12,687 bases of DNA from Flavobacteriaceae bacterium (GTDB lineage: Bacteria > Bacteroidota > Bacteroidia > Flavobacteriales > Flavobacteriaceae), in contig JAENXB010000065.1 in NCBI GenBank assembly GCA_016649785.1, forward strand, positions 1 through 12,687, given 5' to 3'. This document shows, piece after piece, positions 1 to 6,942 of the stretch. Position numbers and translations under genes: made by a program. The notes below the pieces were generated by a model. It saw nothing but the letters and a program-made list of their open reading frames with translations. It had not been told where the DNA came from and searched no databases. Within the stretch, counting starts at the first letter, position 1. Each line of letters starts with the position of its first letter.

Positions 1-83
1 CGGTACAGAATTTGAGGAGTTGGAATAGTATAACCAATACAAACCTTAAACCAGGTACAGTCCTAAAACTTTCCAAAATTTAG
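1..83 (+). CDS. C-terminal tail of a LysM-domain protein (5' partial)
   Basis: The reading frame is open from the window edge (first full codon at base 3) to TAG at 81-83, giving 26 residues that start mid-gene. They contain RSWNSIT followed by LKPGTVLKL, the typical second half of a LysM peptidoglycan-binding repeat (a W-N pair, then L-pG-x-L-x-L/I). In flavobacteria a LysM protein, often an MltD-like lytic transglycosylase with C-terminal LysM repeats, is common at this spot. The catalytic part lies outside the window, so only the LysM ending is actually seen. The DUF4837 gene starts 23 bp after the stop and is probably co-transcribed. A second frame, ending at base 28, is open for only eight residues and shows no motif. 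Confidence 0.66.
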   Translation, partial: VQNLRSWNSITNTNLKPGTVLKLSKI

Positions 84-106
84 GTTGGATTTTTTAAATA
101 TTTACT

Positions 107-1087
107 ATGAAGAATATACTGTTCTTATCCATTTTTTTAGCTTCATTGCTCGCTGGTTGTGATAATTCTCAAAGTGCCAACAAAATCATCCTTACCGATT
201 CTTCCGGGAATATCAACAATATTTCAGTTGTATTAGAGAATGAAATGTGGGAAGGTTCAATAGGTGAAGCCCTCAGAAAATCACTGGCCGCACCGGTAGA
301 TGGGTTGCCACAGGAGGAGCCTTTGTTTTCTTTAAATCAGATGCCTCCGGAGGCCTTCAGCGGATTTGTTCGAAAGAACAGGTTGTTCGTGAAAATTGAA
401 GATAATAAAGCTGCCAATTTCAAAATTTTTACAAATCCGTTTGCACAACCCCAAACAGGTGTTTTGATATCCGGGCAGGATTCAGAAGAAATTATAGGTC
501 AAATCAACAAATATTCTGACAGTATCGTACATGTTTTAAAAATCACTGAAATCAGGGAAAAACAACGGCGAATCAATAAATCCTTAAAGGATGACACAAA
601 TCTTCAAAAACAATTTGGGGTTTCATTAAAATTTCCCACCGCTTACAGATATGCAATTGAAGATGAAGATTTCTTTTGGATTAGAAAGGATATTCCCAGG
701 GGAAATATAGAAATAATGATTTATCAGGTTCCGCTAAGTGCAATAGATAATGATTCCGATGTGGTTGCAAATATTATTAAAATGAGGGATTCTATTGGGA
801 AAACCCATGTTCCCGGCCCTACAAAAGGCAGTTATATGATTACTGAGGAAGCTTATGCGCCCTATTTATTTGATTCGAAAATTGACGGAAAATTTGCCTA
901 TGAAACCAAGGGCACCTGGGAGGTGAAAAACGCATTTATGGCCGGGCCATTTATTAATTATGCGATAAGGGATACTGCAAACAACAGGTATATTATTTTG
1001 GAAGGATTTGCTTTTTCACCGTCCACATCCAAACGGGAAAATATGTTTGAACTGGAAGCAATCTTGAAATCGGCAAAAATAAATTAG
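107..1087 (+). CDS. DUF4837 family lipoprotein
   Basis: The product is a 326-residue predicted lipoprotein of unknown function. Residues 1-17 form a short signal peptide (MKN, then a hydrophobic run) ending in the lipobox LLAGC, so Cys18 should be lipidated after signal peptidase II cleavage. The mature part has no membrane segment and should face the periplasm or the inside of the outer membrane. Length, lipobox and position before tatA and an M23 peptidase fit the Bacteroidota DUF4837 family as I recall it; the family has no established activity. The ATG at 107 places the signal peptide correctly. No TAnnTTTG box is seen in the 23-bp gap upstream, so it probably shares the transcript of the LysM gene. 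Transcription should end at the hairpin just downstream. Confidence 0.85.
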   Translation: MKNILFLSIFLASLLAGCDNSQSANKIILTDSSGNINNISVVLENEMWEGSIGEALRKSLAAPVDGLPQEEPLFSLNQMPPEAFSGFVRKNRLFVKIEDNKAANFKIFTNPFAQPQTGVLISGQDSEEIIGQINKYSDSIVHVLKITEIREKQRRINKSLKDDTNLQKQFGVSLKFPTAYRYAIEDEDFFWIRKDIPRGNIEIMIYQVPLSAIDNDSDVVANIIKMRDSIGKTHVPGPTKGSYMITEEAYAPYLFDSKIDGKFAYETKGTWEVKNAFMAGPFINYAIRDTANNRYIILEGFAFSPSTSKRENMFELEAILKSAKIN

Positions 1088-1090
1088 AAC

Positions 1091-1122
1091 AAAAAAAAGC
1101 CCAATGAAAATTGGGCTTTTTT
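1091..1122. terminator. Bidirectional intrinsic terminator between the DUF4837 gene and tatA
   Basis: A perfect stem AGCCCAAT / ATTGGGCT (1098-1105 with 1110-1117) closes a GAAA tetraloop. It is flanked by an A-run on the left and a T-run on the right, so the pairing extends to 13 bp (1093-1122). Read rightward, the stem ends in TTTTTT, suiting the lipoprotein gene that stops at 1087. Read leftward, it also ends in a T-run, suiting tatA, whose stop codon is at 1137-1139. It is the only strong intrinsic terminator in the window. Confidence 0.93.
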
Positions 1123-1136
1123 AGAATTCAGTGTCT

Positions 1137-1349
1137 TTATTTTTTCTCCTGGAAATTAGTATCGTTTCCTTTTGGAAATTCATCCTTTTTCTCATCTTCC
1201 TTGGAGGCGTCTTTAAATTCTTTTATTCCACTTCCCAAACCTCTCATTAATTCGGGGATCTTCCGGCCACCAAACAACAAAAGGATAACTACCACAATTA
1301 ATACAATTTGTGGAGCCCCAATAACCAATGGTAAAAATAATGCGTTCAT
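1137..1349 (-). CDS. tatA: Sec-independent protein translocase subunit TatA/TatE
   Basis: The 70-residue product has the TatA plan. Residues 1-8 are a short N-terminal segment, about 9-26 are one hydrophobic helix, and FGGRKIPELMRGLGSGIKEF (26-45) is the conserved hinge plus amphipathic helix. A charged Lys/Glu/Asp-rich tail follows (46-70). TatA oligomers form the conduit through which TatC-bound folded proteins cross the inner membrane. The FGG-KIPEL motif is diagnostic for TatA/TatE, as opposed to TatB. No tatC is present here, which is usual for Bacteroidota. The gene is monocistronic: it diverges from the peptidase operon and converges on the DUF4837 gene across a shared terminator. A TAAGTTTG box lies 22 bp upstream of its ATG. 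Confidence 0.95.
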   Translation of the reverse strand: MNALFLPLVIGAPQIVLIVVVILLLFGGRKIPELMRGLGSGIKEFKDASKEDEKKDEFPKGNDTNFQEKK

Positions 1350-1370
1350 AATATGAAGTTTTTAAGATTA

Positions 1371-1378
1371 CAAACTTA
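1371..1378 (-). promoter_or_regulatory. tatA: Probable tatA promoter (-7 box)
   Basis: On the minus strand, 1378 to 1371 reads TAAGTTTG, a full match to the Bacteroidota -7 consensus TAnnTTTG, 22 bp before the tatA start. No clear TTG -33 element is seen at the usual spacing. The box overlaps the left arm of the inverted repeat at 1376-1393. Assignment rests on consensus and position only. Confidence 0.5.
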
Positions 1379-1393
1379 GTAAGAAATTACTAA
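1376..1393. repeat. Inverted repeat TTAGTAA-GAAA-TTACTAA over the tatA promoter
   Basis: The arms 1376-1382 and 1387-1393 are perfect reverse complements (7 bp) around a GAAA spacer. The left arm covers the upstream edge of the tatA -7 box. A regulator bound here would sit on RNA polymerase at tatA. No T-run follows, so it is not a terminator. Short palindromes are fairly frequent in DNA this AT-rich, so an operator role is only a guess. Confidence 0.4.
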
Positions 1394-1400
1394 TATACAC

Positions 1401-1410
1401 GTTTATAAAC
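1401..1410. repeat. Perfect 10-bp palindrome GTTTATAAAC in the tatA/M23 divergent region
   Basis: GTTTATAAAC is a self-complementary decamer midway between the tatA start (1349) and the M23 start (1465). It lies about 30 bp upstream of each candidate -7 box, a position where a dimeric regulator could affect both promoters. It is AT-rich and short, so chance occurrence is possible. Confidence 0.3.
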
Positions 1411-1439
1411 AATAAAATAGTATAAAATTAACTTTATGC

Positions 1440-1447
1440 TATCTTTG
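1440..1447 (+). promoter_or_regulatory. Probable promoter of the M23-GH3-DUF6909-rfbCD operon (-7 box)
   Basis: TATCTTTG matches the Bacteroidota -7 consensus TAnnTTTG and ends 17 bp before the ATG at 1465, implying a very short leader. No good TTG -33 element is visible at about 19 bp upstream. The box sits inside a dyad TGCTAT-N7-ATAGCA (1437-1455). Its 3' part belongs to the decamer CTTTGTTATA, which recurs at the DUF6427 promoter. Confidence 0.52.
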
Positions 1448-1464
1448 TTATAGCACAAATTAAT

Positions 1465-2334
1465 ATGGCTAAAGAAAAAAAAGACAAGAAAAAATTCGCC
1501 AGGAAGTTACTCCATAAATACCGGTTGGTAATTTTAAATGAAGACACCTTTGAAGAACGGCTTTCGTTTAAATTGACCAAACTCAACGTGTTTGTGGCGG
1601 TAAGCCTTGGCATCATTATTCTAATTGCAGGGACCACCTTTTTAATAGCTTTCACGGGTCTAAGGGAATACATTCCGGGTTATTCCTCGGCCAACCTAAA
1701 AAAGCAGGCAACCGAACTGGCCTATAAAACTGATTCCCTTCAAACTGCCTTGATGTTGAACAATCAATATTACGAATCTATTAGAAAAGTACTCACCGGA
1801 GATTTGCAACCCATGATTTTAAACAGGGATTCCCTGGTAAAGTCCCAGCAAATGGATCCTTCCTTATTTGATTTAAGTTCTTCCAAAGCCGATTCTCTTT
1901 TAAGAGAAGAAGTTTCGCAGGAAGATAAATACAATGTATTGGAAACCGCGGGTACTCAAATGGAATTTGCTTTATTTCCACCTGTTAAAGGCACAATTTC
2001 AGAAAAATACAATCTAAAAAGCAGGCATTATGCGGTAGATGTGGTTGTAGCTAAAAACGCCCCTGTAAAAGCCGCGGCAGATGGCCGTGTGATATTTTCA
2101 GAGTGGAGTGCGGCAACAGGACACGTGATGATCATTGAACACAATTATGGCTTGCTTTCAGTTTATAAACACAATTCATCACTTACCAAGGAGCAGGGCG
2201 ATTTTGTGCGCTCCGGGGAAGTAATTGCCCTTGCGGGCTCTTCCGGCGAATTAAGTACCGGACCGCATTTGCATTTTGAGTTATGGAAAGATGGAAACCC
2301 CGTGAATCCATCAGATTATATTGATTTTGAATAA
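1465..2334 (+). CDS. Membrane-anchored M23 family (LytM-type) peptidase
   Basis: This 289-residue protein is a likely peptidoglycan DD-endopeptidase or a non-catalytic LytM factor acting in the periplasm. A basic cytoplasmic N-terminus (1-41) precedes one transmembrane helix (about 42-64) and a linker with probable coiled-coil character (75-150). The LytM domain spans about 165-289. Zinc and catalytic residues are visible: H188 and D192 in RHYAVD, H236 in YKHNSS, and H268/H270 in GPHLHFEL. The usual HxGxD motif reads HYAVD here, with Ala in place of Gly, but all metal ligands are kept, so activity is plausible. This is the first gene of the operon, behind a TATCTTTG box, and the GH3 gene starts 6 bp after its stop. 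The family assignment is firm; the exact bond cleaved is not known. Confidence 0.93.
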   Translation: MAKEKKDKKKFARKLLHKYRLVILNEDTFEERLSFKLTKLNVFVAVSLGIIILIAGTTFLIAFTGLREYIPGYSSANLKKQATELAYKTDSLQTALMLNNQYYESIRKVLTGDLQPMILNRDSLVKSQQMDPSLFDLSSSKADSLLREEVSQEDKYNVLETAGTQMEFALFPPVKGTISEKYNLKSRHYAVDVVVAKNAPVKAAADGRVIFSEWSAATGHVMIIEHNYGLLSVYKHNSSLTKEQGDFVRSGEVIALAGSSGELSTGPHLHFELWKDGNPVNPSDYIDFE

Positions 2335-2340
2335 ACGAGT

Positions 2341-3840
2341 ATGTCTATAAAATCCTTTTCGGCAAAAATATTTGCCAATTACATTCGTATTAAAATTGAC
2401 CAATGGGCATCCCACCCGGAAGAAGTCCAAAAACAGGTCTTTGATAACCTGTTGAAAAAAGCCGAAAACACCCTCTTTGGGAAAGATCACGATTTTAAAA
2501 ATATAAAAAATTACCGGGATTTTGCCAAAAAGGTGCCTATCAGGGATTATGAAGAGTTAAAGCCTTATGTAGATAAAATGGTTTCCGGAGAGCCGGATAT
2601 ACTTTGGCCGGAAAAACCATTGTATTATGCAAAAACTTCAGGTACAACCAGCGGCGCAAAATATATTCCCCTCACCAAAGAGTCAATGCCAACCCATATT
2701 AATGCTGCCAGAAATGCTATTTTATGTTACATCAACGATACAGGCAATGCGGAATTTGTAGATGGCAAGATGATCTTTTTACAGGGAAGCCCGGAATTGG
2801 ATGATAAGAATGGGGTAAAACTTGGCCGTCTTTCCGGAATTGTAGCGCATTATGTACCGGGATATCTTCAAAAAAACAGGATGCCCAGTATGGAAACCAA
2901 TTGCATTGATGATTGGGAAACCAAAATTGATGCGATTGTAGAAGAGACAAAAAATCAGGACATGACCGTGATAAGCGGAATTCCATCCTGGGTTCAGATG
3001 TATTTTGAACAGTTGCAGGAAAATACAGGAAAAAAAGTAGGCGAGTTGTTTAAAAACTTTAACCTGTTTATTTACGGAGGGGTAAATTATGAACCTTACC
3101 GGGCTAAATTTGAAAACCTGATAGGAAGAAAAGTGGACAGCATTGAATTATACCCGGCCTCCGAAGGCTTTTTTGCCTTTCAGGACAAGCAAAATGAAAA
3201 AGGAATGCTGTTGTTGCTGAATTCCGGAATTTTTTACGAATTTGTAAAAGCTGAAAAATTTTTTGAGGAGAACCCAAAACGTCTCACTATTGGGGAAGTT
3301 GAAGCCGGAGTAAATTATGTGATGATTATCTCTACCAGTGCGGGATTGTGGGCATATAATCTTGGTGATACAATTCAGTTTACCTCCTTAAAGCCATATC
3401 GGGTGATAGTTTCGGGGAGGATCAAACATTTTATTTCGGCATTTGGAGAGCATGTAATTGCAAAAGAGGTAGAACAGGCTATGCAGGAAGCCACCGAAAA
3501 AACCAATGCCAGAATTACCGAATTTACAGTAGCTCCGCAAATTACTCCGGAAGGCGAAGAATTGCCGTTCCATGAATGGTTTGTCGAATTTGAAAAGGAA
3601 CCTGTTGATATGCGGGAATTTATAATGATATTGGACAAATCCCTTCAGCAGCAAAATTCGTATTATTTCGACTTAATAAAGGGGAAGATCCTTCAGCATC
3701 TAAAAATAAATAAAATTCCCGTAAACGGATTTCAGCAATACATGAAGTCCATGGGGAAACTGGGAGGACAAAATAAACTCCCAAGACTGTCCAATGACCG
3801 AAAAATTGCTGAAGTACTTGAAAAAATTAAAACTCAGTAG
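2341..3840 (+). CDS. GH3 auxin-responsive promoter family adenylate-forming enzyme
   Basis: This 499-residue member of the acyl-adenylating (ANL) superfamily belongs to the GH3 group. Plant GH3 enzymes activate a carboxylic acid with ATP and transfer the acyl group to an amino acid, forming an amide. Visible motifs are the phosphate loop TSGTTSGAKYIP (99-110), YPASEGFF (271-278), YNLGDTIQF (339-347) with the ribose-binding Asp, and the hinge region VSGRIKHFISAFGEHV (357-372). Length and motif order match complete bacterial GH3 proteins. No signal peptide or clear membrane helix is seen, so it should be cytoplasmic. The substrate of bacterial homologues is not established, and auxin conjugation should not be assumed. 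It lies 6 bp after the M23 gene and 6 bp before the DUF6909 gene, which suggests a shared envelope-related or acyl-metabolite role. Confidence 0.92.
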   Translation: MSIKSFSAKIFANYIRIKIDQWASHPEEVQKQVFDNLLKKAENTLFGKDHDFKNIKNYRDFAKKVPIRDYEELKPYVDKMVSGEPDILWPEKPLYYAKTSGTTSGAKYIPLTKESMPTHINAARNAILCYINDTGNAEFVDGKMIFLQGSPELDDKNGVKLGRLSGIVAHYVPGYLQKNRMPSMETNCIDDWETKIDAIVEETKNQDMTVISGIPSWVQMYFEQLQENTGKKVGELFKNFNLFIYGGVNYEPYRAKFENLIGRKVDSIELYPASEGFFAFQDKQNEKGMLLLLNSGIFYEFVKAEKFFEENPKRLTIGEVEAGVNYVMIISTSAGLWAYNLGDTIQFTSLKPYRVIVSGRIKHFISAFGEHVIAKEVEQAMQEATEKTNARITEFTVAPQITPEGEELPFHEWFVEFEKEPVDMREFIMILDKSLQQQNSYYFDLIKGKILQHLKINKIPVNGFQQYMKSMGKLGGQNKLPRLSNDRKIAEVLEKIKTQ

Positions 3841-3846
3841 AAGAGA

Positions 3847-5532
3847 ATGGGAAATATAAAACTAATGGGAAGAACCCGCGCGCAGGAAAGTACAAATGCA
3901 ATAGAGCGCATGTATATTACCATGCGGCATTTGTTCAACCGGGGCTTCTATAAACCAATGGGTATTTCCGGAGAAACCCTGCGCGAATCTCTTTTAACCC
4001 TTAGACCCGAAATTTATGGTTCAATAGCTGGGGAAAAGGTAGAACTCAACGGACTTTTATATGTAATAGACAGGCTTCCAAAAGGAATTGAAGAGTGCAC
4101 CTTTATCAATTTAACAAGTGAAGAAGGTTATGCAAATTCTCATTTTAAACCTATAGTTCCTCCCAAAAGAAGAAGAAATTGTTACCGGATAGACGAGGAA
4201 CAAATGAATATTGAAGTTACCCGCGGGAGATCAGAAATTTATGATATCCTTACTCATTTAACCTTCTTATTTATGGAGTCGCATAAAATAATGCGCAAAA
4301 TTATTACAGATGAAGAAGGCAGTTATACCAGAGATTGGAAGAAACTTGAAGAAGCAGTTTTAAAGAAGGAACTCAGCCAGGTAGAACGCGAAATAGCACT
4401 TTCCCATACAGCCAATATTTTGGGAAGAACCTTTAAGGAAGTTTCTTCTATTTATCCAAAATTTATGCTTTCCGATAATGAGGAGCGATTTTTACATATT
4501 ATTTATTGGCTTGGGAAGTTAGCAATAGAGGAAACCGTTAACAATAATAAGCGAATTGTAAATTTTAGCCCGGTACTCAGGGAGCGCCTTGGGCACCATA
4601 TTTACGGCGAAATTTGGGCAGATTCCGTAAAGCGACAATTGTTGGAAAACAATTTAATGCACAGGCCAATTCATATTATTAGCGCAAATATGCACTCTGT
4701 GATGAACGCTTTGTTTGCTCCCGAAGCCTTGAAAGTGGAATCAAAGAAAAAGGATCCAATGAAGATCTATGAGGATCTAAGCGATAGCGGCAATGGAGAA
4801 TTGCAAAACAAAGTCATGAAAGTGGCTTTGGAAAACGGAATGAAATTTATTGAAGATACAAGCGGAACAAATATCGACATTCAAATTTTTGATACAGCCA
4901 AACTTAAAAATGGCTTTGGAAATCTCAAATTTAATGATAAAACCGAAGAGGAAAAACCCGTAATCGTGGTTATGGATTACGCCTTTGGGGAACAAGCCTA
5001 TGAAACTTTGGAAGAGTTGTTAAAGCCCTACAATTTTGAAGAAAACGAGATCCATTTAAATGTGGTTTCCATTTCAATCATGGGAAAAGCCGGGATTTTG
5101 GATGGCGGGAAAGGGGATATTATGATTCCTTCTGCCCATTTATTTGAAGGTACGGCAGACAATTATCCCTTTTACAATGAACTCCAGAAATCTGATCTGG
5201 ACGGCAACGGAATAAAGGTAGTAGACGGCACAATGATTACAGTACTGGGAACTTCGCTGCAAAACAAGGATATTTTGAAATTTTTCCAGGAATCTACCTG
5301 GAACGTAGTTGGCCTTGAAATGGAAGGGGCACATTACCAAAAAGCAATTCAGGCAGCCTCCAGGTTACGCGGAAATATAAGTGAAAATGTAAAAGTGAGA
5401 TATGCCTATTATGCCTCAGATAACCCATTGGAATCCGGAAGCACTTTGGCTTCGGGAGGTTTGGGAACTGCCGGGGTAAAACCTACTTACCTCATCACCG
5501 AAAAGATCCTTGAACAAATATTCAACTCATAA
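3847..5532 (+). CDS. DUF6909 family protein with nucleoside-phosphorylase-like C-terminal half
   Basis: This 561-residue soluble protein has no established function. Residues 1 to about 290 look largely helical and match no domain I can name. From about 370 the sequence becomes alpha/beta: PVIVVMDYAFGEQAYE (371-386), a glycine-rich stretch from 409 to 424 (ISIMGKAG, then GGKGD) followed by IMIPSAHLFEG (425-435), VVGLEMEGAHYQ (487-498) and YASDNPLESG (522-531). A GLEMEGA element followed by a late SD pair is typical of the nucleoside phosphorylase / nucleosidase superfamily. SDNPLESG recalls SDKPLHGE of AMP nucleosidase. This resemblance is my inference from motifs; an activity on nucleotides is untested. 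The gene is tightly packed, 6 bp after GH3 and 7 bp before rfbC. The family name rests on length, sequence character and recurrent neighbourhood. Confidence 0.78.
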   Translation: MGNIKLMGRTRAQESTNAIERMYITMRHLFNRGFYKPMGISGETLRESLLTLRPEIYGSIAGEKVELNGLLYVIDRLPKGIEECTFINLTSEEGYANSHFKPIVPPKRRRNCYRIDEEQMNIEVTRGRSEIYDILTHLTFLFMESHKIMRKIITDEEGSYTRDWKKLEEAVLKKELSQVEREIALSHTANILGRTFKEVSSIYPKFMLSDNEERFLHIIYWLGKLAIEETVNNNKRIVNFSPVLRERLGHHIYGEIWADSVKRQLLENNLMHRPIHIISANMHSVMNALFAPEALKVESKKKDPMKIYEDLSDSGNGELQNKVMKVALENGMKFIEDTSGTNIDIQIFDTAKLKNGFGNLKFNDKTEEEKPVIVVMDYAFGEQAYETLEELLKPYNFEENEIHLNVVSISIMGKAGILDGGKGDIMIPSAHLFEGTADNYPFYNELQKSDLDGNGIKVVDGTMITVLGTSLQNKDILKFFQESTWNVVGLEMEGAHYQKAIQAASRLRGNISENVKVRYAYYASDNPLESGSTLASGGLGTAGVKPTYLITEKILEQIFNS

Positions 5533-5539
5533 AAGAACT

Positions 5540-6082
5540 ATGCAATTTCATAAAACGCCCTTACAAGATTGTTTATTAATTATCCCGGAAGTATTCAAAG
5601 ATCATCGCGGTGTTTTTTTGGAGAGTTATCACAAAAGGAAATTTTTTGAAGCCACCGGACTTGAAATCGAATTTGTGCAGGATAATCAATCGGTTTCAAA
5701 GCGAGGTGTATTACGGGGCCTGCATTTTCAGTCGGGGGAATTTGCCCAGGCCAAACTGGTCCAGGTAATTCATGGGGAAGTACTGGATGTGGTGGTAGAT
5801 TTAAGGCCGGATTCACCTACATTTAAAAAAACCTATAAAATTATATTGAACGATCAAAACCATAATCAGCTATACATTCCACAGGGTTTTGCCCATGGAT
5901 TTATAACCCTTTCCGAAACCTCTGTTTTTTCATACAAATGCGACAGGTTTTACTCTCCCGGCACAGAATCCGGGGTTATCTATAACGATCCGGACCTGGC
6001 AATAGATTGGAATTTCCCGGAAGAGGAATTGATTCTCTCTGAAAAAGACACTAAATTGCCCACTCTAAAACAATTATTTTGA
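5540..6082 (+). CDS. rfbC: dTDP-4-dehydrorhamnose 3,5-epimerase
   Basis: RfbC (RmlC) converts dTDP-4-dehydro-6-deoxy-D-glucose to the L-lyxo isomer, the third step of dTDP-L-rhamnose synthesis, in the cytoplasm. The 180-residue cupin protein has the usual length. Signature segments are RGVLRGLHFQ (55-64) with the catalytic base H62, K72 in the AKLVQ strand, IPQGFAHGF (113-121), Y132 and Y138 around SYKCDRFYSP, and D170 in the SEKD tail, which I take as the partner of H62. I chose the ATG at 5540. A TTG at 5510 is in frame but would overlap the DUF6909 gene by 23 bp and add ten residues absent from the family. The start lies 7 bp after the DUF6909 stop, and the last bases overlap rfbD, so both belong to the upstream operon. 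Confidence 0.95.
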   Translation: MQFHKTPLQDCLLIIPEVFKDHRGVFLESYHKRKFFEATGLEIEFVQDNQSVSKRGVLRGLHFQSGEFAQAKLVQVIHGEVLDVVVDLRPDSPTFKKTYKIILNDQNHNQLYIPQGFAHGFITLSETSVFSYKCDRFYSPGTESGVIYNDPDLAIDWNFPEEELILSEKDTKLPTLKQLF

Positions 6083-6942
6083 TAAAAACAGTTTTGGTTA
6101 CCGGCGCCTCCGGCCAATTGGGAAAGTGTTTTCAGAAATTGGCAGCACGGGAAGTAGAAATAGACTGGCTTTTTATGGATTCTTCGGAAATTGATATTAC
6201 TTCAACAAAAGATTTGAGAGATTTCTTTAAAAGTAAAAGAATAGATTATTGCATTAACTGTGCAGCCTATACCAATGTTGAAAAAGCCGAATCTGAACAG
6301 GAAAAAGCATTTGACATAAATGCCGAAGCAGTTAAAAACCTGGCTGTTATTTGCAAAAAAAACCACAGCGTTCTCATTCATTTTTCCACCGATTATGTTT
6401 TTGACGGAACCTCAAAAATCCCTTATTCCGAAAAAGATCTCACCAATCCTATTAATGTTTACGGAGCTTCCAAGCTACAAGGGGAAAATTATATCAGGGA
6501 TATCTTAACCGATTATTTTATTTTCAGGACTTCCTGGTTGTATTCAGAATTTGGCCATAATTTTTTCAAGACCATTTTAATTAAAGCCGAAGAAAAGGCG
6601 ACTTTGAACATCACAATCGCACAAACCGGAACTCCTACCAATGCCAATCATTTGGCGCAATTGGTTTTAATGCTGATAAAGGAAAAAAACACTAATTTCG
6701 GATTATATCATTTCAGCAATTCAGGCGAAACTACCTGGTACGGGTTTGCAAATGAAATTTTAAAGGTTTCAGGAAATTTAAAAAATGTTCAGCTCAATAA
6801 GGACAATTCTTACAAAACAATAGCGGCGAGACCGGCTTACAGCGTGCTTGATAAAACCAAGCTCTTAGAGGCCTTTAAAACACGTTTGGAACCTTGGGAA
6901 GACGCTGTCCGGGAACTTTATAAAAGCGGGATTCAGAATTAA
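6079..6942 (+). CDS. rfbD: dTDP-4-dehydrorhamnose reductase
   Basis: RfbD (RmlD) reduces the RfbC product to dTDP-L-rhamnose using NAD(P)H. The 287-residue protein shows the extended short-chain dehydrogenase pattern: VTGASGQLG (7-15) for the Rossmann glycine motif, CAAYTNVEKAE (61-71), STDYVFDG (103-110), catalytic Y128-x3-K132 in VYGASKLQGE, and RPAYSVLD (251-258) near the C-terminus. Start: a TTG at 6079 overlaps the rfbC stop as TTGA, which suggests translational coupling. It places MIKTVLVTGA exactly as in family members, and no in-frame ATG precedes the nucleotide-binding motif. It is the last gene of the operon. A weak dyad (6941-6956) with a T-rich stretch after it may end the transcript. 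rfbA and rfbB are not nearby. Confidence 0.95.
   Translation: MIKTVLVTGASGQLGKCFQKLAAREVEIDWLFMDSSEIDITSTKDLRDFFKSKRIDYCINCAAYTNVEKAESEQEKAFDINAEAVKNLAVICKKNHSVLIHFSTDYVFDGTSKIPYSEKDLTNPINVYGASKLQGENYIRDILTDYFIFRTSWLYSEFGHNFFKTILIKAEEKATLNITIAQTGTPTNANHLAQLVLMLIKEKNTNFGLYHFSNSGETTWYGFANEILKVSGNLKNVQLNKDNSYKTIAARPAYSVLDKTKLLEAFKTRLEPWEDAVRELYKSGIQN

Noticed and set aside
1111..1356. 81-codon frame opposite tatA, and other long frames antisense to the M23, GH3, DUF6909, decarboxylase and CapK-like genes
   Set aside because: They lie wholly within well-supported genes in another frame and show no domain or membrane pattern of their own. They are shadows of real coding sequence.
5510..5539. Upstream TTG start for rfbC giving ten extra residues
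   Set aside because: It would overlap the DUF6909 coding end by 23 bp and add a basic segment absent from the RmlC family. The ATG at 5540 is 7 bp after the stop and gives the normal length.
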